Positions 6,453 to 15,200 of a stretch of 19,626 bases of DNA are shown in pieces. The DNA lies in contig CAJOKY010000149.1 of the NCBI GenBank assembly GCA_905235425.1, positions 1 through 19,626 on the forward strand. Reading direction: 5' to 3'. Source of the DNA: an uncultured Selenomonadaceae bacterium (GTDB lineage: Bacteria > Bacillota > Negativicutes > Selenomonadales > Selenomonadaceae). Under the pieces are notes generated by a model that saw nothing but the letters and a program-made list of their open reading frames with translations, was not told the origin of the DNA and did not search any database. A program made the position numbers and the translations under genes. The number at the start of each line of letters is the position of its first letter. Position 1 is the first letter of the stretch.

Positions 6453-8852
6453 TTGACAAATAAAAAACAATTCGGGGTAAGATTTAAAAAAATGTTTAAT
6501 CCGAAGGAATACGTAGAGCTTGCAGAAATCGCAGAAGAACACGGCGGTTGGGATTATGAAAACGGCAATATGTTTTTATTTGCTAGTCAAGAAGACCGAG
6601 ACGCATTTATAGTAGACGCCAACAAAGAATATTTAAAAACTCCTGAAATAGCACCTCTTGCCGCTTGCAGGAAATGGAGCGATTTAAGACTTACTCTTAA
6701 CAAAAAATACGGCGGAATACTCATTCCGATATATTGCCCAATGGGGATGTCGTTCGTAGAAGCCAAAAAAATTTCTATTGACGCTGTTAATTTGGCTATA
6801 AAAAACGGACTGATAAAATATTCTAACGGGGAATTTGCAATTTCGGATGAAAGTTATAAAATTTTGCAGGAATATTTTAATGAGACATTTGGCGAAGAAC
6901 TTTTTAATAAATCCGCTCATAATCACGTCACACCAAGCAGTAGCGATGAATTAAAATTATCAGACGCAGAAAAAAATACCTCTACTGCAACGCCAAAATA
7001 TACTTTACCTCAAGGCTACACAACAGAATCAAGCAAGAATTTATCCGAAGCTGATAGAAATGAATTTATCTTAAAGTCCGACGGTTCAAAAGATTTCGGT
7101 CAGATTGATGAACAAACAGTACATGTCGCTAATGAGGCGCTTGAAAAATTAGGAGAAAATTTTAGATTAAAAGCCGCGCCGATTCGCCTGCAAGTTGGCA
7201 CAGAGGATACATACGATGAAGAAGGAAATGCTATAGATGGTTTTGGTTACAAACATATTCTTGAACATATTAACGAAATCCAATCTAGAGGGTTTAAAAA
7301 TATTCCTGAGTATGTTATTCATATTCTTAAAAACTTCAACCAAATTTATAAATCCAATGCCAAAAAAAACAGAATTATCCTTTATTGCAAAGGCGATTTT
7401 TCCAAAGGTCTTATGCCTATAGATTTGGAACTTGAAAAAGGTGACGACGATTATTACACGATTGTAACCGCTTATCCAAGAAGAAGAGTAAAAAAAGAAG
7501 ATACATTACTTGTTGATACGCGCCCCACAAACGTATCCACTGATACCGCATCAGTGCCGCGCCTTCAGGATAGCAACGATAAAAGCGGTGTTGCGTCCCG
7601 TCGGGATATAGCGGAAAGTAATGTTTCTTCCGCCGAAAATATATCACAATCTGCAAACGAAGGCAATATCGCGACGGAAAATAATACGGAGCAAAACCCA
7701 CCTCTTAACCGTTTAATGTCTAAAGAAGAATTACAAAAAATTGTGACAGATAAGACACGTTCACCGGAAACACGGGCAGAGGCGGCATTAAAATTGGTTG
7801 GATTAAATAAAGAAAACGTTAATATACCTAAAGGCGCTCAAATTAAAAACGTAGGATTAAAAGGCTATTCAAATGGTGATTTCGGTGTTGGTTTCAATGC
7901 ACGATTTGACGGCGGAACGAGAGCTAATTCAGAAAAAATCGCTTACGAATTTCATTCCCAATTTGAAAAGTTGTGTAAAATTTTAGGCGGACGTGCAATC
8001 AAAAATACATTTAGATTTAAAAACAACAATGACGCTACCGCATTTAAAAAAGCAGTTGCCAACGTCGTATTTGGAGAAGACTTTAAAGATAATGATTTAT
8101 TCGCTTTTGAAAAAATTTTCAATATGAATAGAGTAAACGAAGATATTGAAAAACTGTCAACCGGCTTAGCACAAAAAGAACCGACACTTCAGCAAGCGTT
8201 AAAAAAGAAAAATATATTCCGGCTTTTAATAGAAAGCTCAGCAGTTAAACTTCCAAATAATAAAACAACCACTCTACACGAATTTCTCGAATCACTTAGT
8301 TACGAACAGCTATCACACCTCATAGAAAAATATACCCAAACAGAGTACGGATCAGGTAATAAAGAGGAGCTGATTCAGGGCTTTCGTGAAATGTTGAAAA
8401 TTCTAAAACAAATTGAAGAAGGTAACATTAGCAAAGAAAACGCGCAAAAAACATTAGAGCAATCCCCTGTACTTTCCAAATGTGCGGCAATGCTTTTTGA
8501 CCTTATACATTCAAATAAAAATCATCTTCTTCGTACGATTATTGACGGAGGTGCAGAAGAAAATAGGCAGGAAAATAAAACCGTACTAACAAGTGATGAC
8601 CTTCCCCGTAAGATAGGAGAAAATCCTTTAACTTGGATTGAACAAAATAAATTCAAGTATGACGAAACGAAAAGCGTAGAAGAAAATATGGCGGCGGCAG
8701 AAAGATTAGTGCAGGAATATCTTGACAAGTTCGGAATAACGGCTAATATCAATACGCCAGAACGAATTGCAATGCGTCGTCAAATTATCGAGGAGCTTTA
8801 CGGTAACGGTGCGCAGAAAAATTTTGGTAATGGGACTTCCTGCAAGCGGTAA
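6453..8852 (+). CDS. Giant polyvalent protein, segment 3: BECR-like nuclease candidate and N-terminal edge of zeta domain
   Basis: 799 residues from a TTG that has no Shine-Dalgarno; the frame is open from 6369 and the segment is best read as a continuation of the preceding one. Residues about 15-58 and 493-543 are GG/F-x-F modules. Residues about 219-354 form a nuclease-like domain with GFGYKHILEH (His 268 and His 272), followed by an Asp/Asn-rich linker and an ENISQS seam. Residues 590-790 are helical and of unknown role, with a stretch leading into RRQIIEELYGNGAQK, which usually precedes the P-loop of zeta-type kinases. The frame then runs into TAA at 8850-8852 while the P-loop is encoded in frame 1, so the stop is an artefact of the frame change at the A5 run. 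No independent promoter or start was seen. Confidence 0.75.
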   Translation: MTNKKQFGVRFKKMFNPKEYVELAEIAEEHGGWDYENGNMFLFASQEDRDAFIVDANKEYLKTPEIAPLAACRKWSDLRLTLNKKYGGILIPIYCPMGMSFVEAKKISIDAVNLAIKNGLIKYSNGEFAISDESYKILQEYFNETFGEELFNKSAHNHVTPSSSDELKLSDAEKNTSTATPKYTLPQGYTTESSKNLSEADRNEFILKSDGSKDFGQIDEQTVHVANEALEKLGENFRLKAAPIRLQVGTEDTYDEEGNAIDGFGYKHILEHINEIQSRGFKNIPEYVIHILKNFNQIYKSNAKKNRIILYCKGDFSKGLMPIDLELEKGDDDYYTIVTAYPRRRVKKEDTLLVDTRPTNVSTDTASVPRLQDSNDKSGVASRRDIAESNVSSAENISQSANEGNIATENNTEQNPPLNRLMSKEELQKIVTDKTRSPETRAEAALKLVGLNKENVNIPKGAQIKNVGLKGYSNGDFGVGFNARFDGGTRANSEKIAYEFHSQFEKLCKILGGRAIKNTFRFKNNNDATAFKKAVANVVFGEDFKDNDLFAFEKIFNMNRVNEDIEKLSTGLAQKEPTLQQALKKKNIFRLLIESSAVKLPNNKTTTLHEFLESLSYEQLSHLIEKYTQTEYGSGNKEELIQGFREMLKILKQIEEGNISKENAQKTLEQSPVLSKCAAMLFDLIHSNKNHLLRTIIDGGAEENRQENKTVLTSDDLPRKIGENPLTWIEQNKFKYDETKSVEENMAAAERLVQEYLDKFGITANINTPERIAMRRQIIEELYGNGAQKNFGNGTSCKR
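6495..6626 (+). repeat. GG/F-x-F module, copy 2
   Basis: FNPKEYVELAEIAEEHGG, then WDYENGNMFLFASQEDRDAF. The clearest copy of the module: helix with LAxxxxEHGG, F-L-F strand, and E-D-R-D-A-F helix start. Confidence 0.65.
7107..7515 (+). other. Candidate BECR-fold endoribonuclease domain (inside segment 3)
   Basis: Contains DGFGYKHILEHINEI with His at 7254 and 7266, a helix IPEYVIHILKNF, a strand RIILYCKGDF, and DYYTIVTAYPRRR. The order G-x-G-x-x-H-I-x-x-H, helix, strand and a final strand with Thr-Ala-Tyr then basic residues resembles the barnase/colicin E5-like nucleases found in phage and Helicobacter proteins. It is more diverged than the first nuclease; the family is assigned by pattern only. 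Confidence 0.5.
7635..7667 (+). repeat. ENI(S/T)QS seam, copy 3 (ENISQSANEGN)
   Basis: Follows the second nuclease candidate after a Ser/Thr/Asp-rich linker (VSTDTASVPRLQDSNDKSG). Nucleotides closely match copies at 4679, 6368 and 12097. Confidence 0.8.
7929..8080 (+). repeat. GG/F-x-F module, copy 3
   Basis: FEKLCKILGGRAIKNTFRF, then KNNNDATAFKKAVANVVFG. Preceded by a strand pair GDFGVGFNARFDGG. Resembles copy 5 (12334) most closely in its N-D-A-x-x-F-K-x-A helix. Confidence 0.6.
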
Positions 8853-9270
8853 ATCAACTATTGCCGAGAATGTCGCAAAAGAAAACGGCGCTTTGATAAT
8901 TGATAGCGATATGGCAAAAGAAAATTTGCCTGAATTTAACGGCGGCATTTTTACAACACCTGTACACGAAGAAAGCGCACATATTTCAGACGCAGTTTTA
9001 TCTTATGCCGTAAGCAATGGCGATAATATAGTTTATCCTATGGTTGGTACAAACGAGACTGCTGTACAAGAGCGAATTTCAAAATTAAATGCGGCAGGTT
9101 ATGACGTGCATTTGCATTATGTGAACTTACCTGCAGATAAAGCTGTGAAACGTGTAAAGAATCGTTTTAAAGAAACAGGGCGAATAATTTCTACAAAGTA
9201 TCTTGAAAGTGTCGGTAATAAACCAAAAGAAAATTTCGATAGGTTGAAAAACTTGGAAGGTGTGAAAAGT
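8806..9270 (+). other. Zeta-toxin-like P-loop kinase domain (inside segments 3/4)
   Basis: Walker A GLPASGKST (8833-8859), then ALIIDSDMAKENLPEF, the HEESAHISDAVL helix, NIVYPMVGTN, and YDVHLHYVNLPADKAVKRV with RFKETGRIISTKYL. This is the motif order of zeta/UNAG-type kinases, which phosphorylate UDP-N-acetylglucosamine in characterised toxins and are frequent in polyvalent proteins. Catalytic Lys and Ser/Thr of the P-loop and the first-strand Asp are present. The domain is cut by frame change 3 just before the P-loop. Confidence 0.75.
8816..8820 (+). other. Frame change 3: frame 3 to frame 1 (+1) at an A5 run, splitting the zeta domain
   Basis: Frame 3 reads GAQKNFGNGTSCKR then stop; frame 1 reads KILVMGLPASGKST. 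With four A instead of five, the reading would be GAQKILVMGLPASGKST, a normal entry into a P-loop. Frame 1 is open only after TAA 8737-8739, and no Shine-Dalgarno precedes the ATG at 8830. The exact A is not assignable within the run (8817-8821). Confidence 0.75.
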
Positions 9271-12200
9271 TATGCCGAATGGGATAACGACGTGGATAGA
9301 GGACAAAGACCTCGATTACTCGAAAACAGTACCGAAAAATCACAAGTTCAAGGCGGGGTGGGACTTGGACGAAACACTGTCAACGGAGTACTTCAACAAG
9401 ATAATGGACAAAACAATAGCCCGCCTCAAGGAGAACGAAAGCAAGGAGAAGTAAGCAAGGCAAAATCACAAAACGAAGTCTACATAAAAGAAGATAGACA
9501 GAAAAGACTCAAACAATGGAATGATTATGAACAATCTCCACTTATAAAAAAAATTAAAACCAAAGGCTTGAATGCAGAAGTTAAAGTTGCCAATCGAATA
9601 GGTTTAATTGAAGTAAAGGCATTTTCAACTAAAAAATCTCCGATTATTAAATTCACTCTAAATATGGAAGATATGAATAAAAGCGCCGACCAAGAAACGA
9701 TTTTTAAAAAAGCCGTTCGTGAAAGTTTAATGACCGGTAGAACTATATCTTTCTTCTCACCTCAAGAAATCGATTTAGCAAAAAAAATTGAGGAAAATCA
9801 TAACGAAATAATCAATGCCGCTAATGTAGTTTACGAAGATTTAAAGCAAAGAGTATATCTTACATCTTCTAACCAAAAACATACCTATGTCGACAACTAT
9901 GATTTTACAAAGATGAAACAAGTTGATTACACTGAATTAATAAAAAGCGCAGGACTTGAAAACGAAGAGTACTCCTCAGAAAACTTTGGGATTGATTTAG
10001 GGCATTCAACTGATGTAATCAGCGACTTTGGGGAAATATATGACGGTCAAGGCGTTGTGACTCTACGTGAATCCGATCAACAAGATTTACAAAATATTAT
10101 AAAATTGGCAGAAGTTTGTGGCGGTGAATATATAGGCAATTCTTCTTTTGCGTTTGAAGATTCTGCCCGTAAAATCAATTTTTACGGAGCTTTAATTACG
10201 TTTACAAGAAATGAGCATTTAAAAGAAAATCCTTTTGACGAAGAATCACAAATTCCTGAAAGTTTGCAGACGGCGGAGTACAAAAAAGCATATGCCGGTA
10301 TGAAATCTGCGTGGAACGAGTATTTAAATGGTAGACTTGACGTTGTTGAATTGACACGACAAGCAGATAAAATTGTTAATGAATTTCAAAACAGTAAAAA
10401 AGTCGGCAATTATACGCAAGAATACCTCAAAGGTTTGGATTCTTTATTCCATATTCAAAACAAATTTCAAGCCGAAATTTCTTCTGATAGAGTTCAAGCC
10501 GCTAAAGAAACAGCGTGGGAAAACTTTTTAAAATTACGTGATAAATACAATAAAGCTAGAGAAAACAATGAACTTTCAACGGATGCAAAGAAATTAAAGC
10601 AAATTGATAACGAATTGCCGAAGATTGTAACGCGTGTACAGCAAAACAAATATTCGGCGATTAAAGGTTACAGAGAATTAAAAGAATTGCTTGACGGCGT
10701 GATTGATACTAAAATTTTAGAGAAGGAAAAGCCGCAGGACGGAGCAGTGAAAAATGAGTCAAGAGAATTGGGACAGACAGAAAAAAATTACGTTGACAAA
10801 ATTCAAGCGGAATTTAACCCATTCGATGAAGAAAACCCTATACCCGAAGAAAACCGTAGTGAAGAATATAAAAAAAATTATTCGGCATTCCAAAAGCTGT
10901 GGAACGCTTATATAAATGGCGAAATAAATGCTTATCAGTTATTAAGAAATGTCGAAAGGATATCTTTGTTATATCCGCCAGCTGTATCAAGACCCGAATA
11001 CAATTCGTTATCCAACATAAAAGATAAGCTAATCAACTACTATTACTCAGATTCAGTTCAAGAAGCTTTAACAAATGAAATACTTTCAGATTTAGGCGAA
11101 GAAAAAATTCATAAAAAAATTAAAGGCGATAAATATCCAGAATTAAAAAAATACGTAGATTCGCAATTTGCAATATTGCGCAAATATAAAGCACTTGCCG
11201 CAAAAGATTTTTCCCAAATGAGTTATGCAGAACAAAAAAGATATGATGAATATAAATATGCGAATACTTTTTTAAAAAGAGTCCTTTGGGAAGAATTATC
11301 CGATGCAAAGCTCGAAAAATTTGAAAAAGAAGCAGAAAGACTGAATGTTTCAAACTCCACAATTAACAATAAAACTGCTAGCCGTCAGAAAGGAGAAAAT
11401 TTAAATGAGTCAAGAGAATTGGGACAGAGCAGAGGCATTGATGGTGGACATCAAATAATACAATCCAAAGCAGACAAGACAACGCCTTCTGCAAATAAAA
11501 AAGCCGCCGTTGTCGTGACAGGCGATGAGTTTGGTGAATACGATGATATCAAGGAATTGCGAGACAAAGCCAAAAAATACTATAAAGAAAATTTACAAGG
11601 AACGTCTGTCCGTAATCCTATTTTAGGAGAAATTCAATTAGTTGATCATGACATACAATTTACTAGATTAGGCTTAGGTAAAATGACTTCTACAAGTGCT
11701 AAAGTACACAAGATTCTTTTAGTCGCTCATTTGCCAAAACTTATAGAATCGGCAACTTCTATAGAGAGCAAAGAAAATGTTAAGAATGTTAGAAACGCCT
11801 CGCAATATGCTTATTTAATTTCCGAAGCAATTATTGAAGGAGAAGTACAGCCTGTTACAATAACAATTTTTAGCGATGTAAACGGAAATAAATACTATAA
11901 CCATATTTTGCCGAAAGAAGAACTCAATGATGAAAGTAAAAAAAGTTTGTCAGTACCTTCGGCGCAAGCCACTGAAAAAAGTGACGGCATTCCGACCATA
12001 GACAAACCTTTTTCTGAAAAAGACGCACTCGTATCTACAGAACCAGAATCTTCAAACGAAGTCATCGGCACTCTGTCCATCCCTGCGTCTTCTTTTGAAA
12101 ATATAACACAATCAGCAGACGAAGGCAAGACGAAATCTAAAAATGAACATATTGCGGCGGAAAATTCTAGTGTGAATGACGAAATAGAAAAACGCGCCCG

Positions 12201-15200
12201 TGAAGCATTGAAGGCGGCAGGACTTGAAGGCAAAACTTCAAACGATAAAAATTTTAAAGCCGAAATTTACGATAAAAACAATTCAACCGTATTATTGAAA
12301 AGAGACAACCATTCCGATTGGTTGTCAAACGATACACATCAGGATATTAATGCTTTAAGAAAACTTTTTAATGCTAAAGCACGTTTTGAAATAGGTGGAG
12401 TTCACTCCAGTTACAGATTTCAAAACGAAAATGACGCACTGATTTTTAAGACGGCACTTGATATGTATTTTGGAGGTGAAAAAAATGAGTCAAGAGAATT
12501 GGGACAGAGCAGAGGCGTTGATGGTGGACATCAAGGAGTACAATCCGACTTACGCGCGGGAATTGACGAAGGAACACGGCAAGAAAGGCGCGATACGTCA
12601 TCTGAAAGAAATCCTCGACAACAACGACAAGACGAAGTTGCAACTTCAGAAAATGTTGCTGGAACAAATGCCGAAAGCGAAAGACCCGTTGCAGAGACTT
12701 CAGCAGGAAAATCAAGCGGAAATGATAGCGCAGGAAATGGCGCACGAAGAGATACGAGCGCTGTACACGCCGCAGGAAGAGACGACGGACGAGGAAACAC
12801 TGTATCAAGAACTGATGACGATATTAAGAAAACAGTAAAAGAAAATTCGCCGACTGAAATTGCAGGGCACAATTACCATATTACAAATGACAGCGAAATC
12901 GGTAGCGGCGGCTTGAAAACTAAATTTAAACAGAATATTGACGCCATAAAACTTTTGAAACAGCTTGAAAGTGAAGGGCGAATGGCAACACCGAGCGAAC
13001 AGGCAATCTTAGCCAAATTTAACGGCTGGGGAACTGTAGCGTCGGTGTTTTCTTCTGATACGAAGTGGGACAAAGAACGTCAACAACTGAAAGAAATTTT
13101 GACGGAAGAAGAATATAAATCGGCAAGCGCGGCAACGCCTAATGCTTTTTACACGTCACCTGAAATCGCTCAAGCTATTTGGCAAGGGTTAAATCGGTTG
13201 GGTTTTAAAGGTGGCAGAGTGCTTGACCCGTCAATGGGTAGCGGAATATTTTTCGGCACTATGCCGGTTGAAATTGCGGCTAAAAGTGAATTGACAGGCG
13301 TTGAACTTGACGATTTAACAGGCAGAATCGCTAAACAACTTTATCAAAATGCCGCGATTGATATCATTGGTTTTCAAGATGATAGAAAATTGCCGTATAA
13401 CTATTACGACCTTGCTATTTCCAACGTGCCTTTCGGAACTATACGCTATCAGCACGGCAAGCAGACCTTTAATATTCATAATTTTTTCTTTGCAAAAGCA
13501 ATGGACGCGGTAAGACCAGGCGGTTTAGTGGCATTTATTACCGGTACAGGAACAATGCAAGCGGGACAAGACGCCGCCGTACTTCGCGCAATGCTTAATG
13601 GGCAAGCTGATTTAATAGCGGCATTTAAACTGCCGAGCCAAACTTTTGAAAAAAATTCAGGTACTTCTGTTACAAGCGATATTTTAATTTTGCAAAAACG
13701 CCTTGACCCCAAAACACCCTCAGAATATGCGCAGGATTGGAGCAACATTGAACAAATTTCACTTGAAGATAAACAAGGTGAATATAAATATCAAGTGCCG
13801 CTTGATATAAATGAATATTTCCAGAAAAACCCTCAAAATATGATTGGCGAGCCGATTGTCGATAAACTGAATTACAGGGCGCGTTTAGCATTGGACGGCA
13901 AAGAGCGCGACGTTACAAAAGAATTATCTGCACTTATGGAGAAATTGCCGGAAAATATCTACAAGCCGATTGAAGGTGAAAGAACTTCTGCTACTGTCAG
14001 CCTTATTACACACAAATATTATAACAGTGCTACACCTTCATATAGCTTTATGGCACGAGACGGCAAACTTTATCAACAAAAAATATTTGAAGTTGTTGAA
14101 GTTCCAAAAGAAAATCAAACTAAAGTTAAAGATTATCTGCGCTTAGTAAAAGCGGTAGAAAATATTTTGGATGAGCAGAGCAGTAATCCGCAAGATGATA
14201 AATTACCGCAACTTCGTCAAACTCTTAATGACGCTTACGATAATTTTGTTAAAAATAACGGCTACATTAACTCCGCCGAAAATATCAAAATTCTTGGCAG
14301 TGATCCGCGTTTTGGAATGACGGCGGCTATTGAAGATTATCGCGAAGATAAAAAGGCTAAAACGGTAACTGCAAAAAAAGGCGACGTTTTTTACAAGCGT
14401 ACACTTGGCGCAATGGTTGAGCCTTCAACGGCTGATAATGTGGATGACGCCCTGTCAATATCCATTGCTTGGCACGGAGAATTGGATATTGATTATATGT
14501 CAAAATTGTTGGGCAAAAATCCTGCGCAGGTTATTGATGAACTCGGCGAAAACATTTTTGAAAATCCCGTCACGCATTTATACGAACTTGCAGAAGAATA
14601 TTTGTCTGGCAATGTACGTGAAAAATTGGCGATAGCGGAAGAAGCGGCAAAAACTAATCCCAAATACAAGCGAAATGTTGAGGCATTGCGTGATGTAAAA
14701 GTTCAACCTACCGATTTAAACGAAAACCAAATTGCTGTAAATATCGGTGCGTCTTGGGTAAACGTTTCATACTACAATCAATTTTTAGATCATATTCTTG
14801 GATTTAATTCAGGTTACGTGATATCGCTGAATAAAAAAATCGGCAAATGGAGCGTGACTTATAACCGTAAGCAACACTATAATCAGACAACCGGCGCCAA
14901 AAATACGATAACTTGGGGTGTCGAAGGAACGATAACTTTTACCGAAATAATGGATCGTCTTTTAAATGCAAAACCGCTTGAAATGACATATACCGAAGAA
15001 TATTTTGAGGACGGTAAAAAGAAAAAGCGAACACGCATTGACGAAGAAAAAACTGCCGCCGTTAAACAAAAGGCACAAGAAATTCAACAAGAATTTGAAA
15101 ATCATTGGTTATGGAAAGACGCAGACAGAAAAGCTGATTTACTGAAAACCTACAATACGATTTTTAACAGCGTTACAGAGCGCCGATATGACGGTTCACG

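Noticed and set aside
9280..9460. Gly/Asn/Gln-rich stretch as a designed disordered domain
   Set aside because: Its composition is explained by the +1-frame ORF alpha lying on the same bases.
12446..12872. Minus-strand ORFs of 113 and 120 aa opposite gene beta
   Set aside because: They result from the stop-poor, GC-richer dual-coding stretch; no ribosome binding site and low-complexity Arg/Leu/Ser content.
14405..14635. 76-aa +1-frame ORF between methylase and helicase
   Set aside because: The giant frame here is a well-conserved family segment rather than a linker, the small product is Trp/Cys/Leu-rich, and no Shine-Dalgarno precedes it, unlike alpha, beta and gamma.
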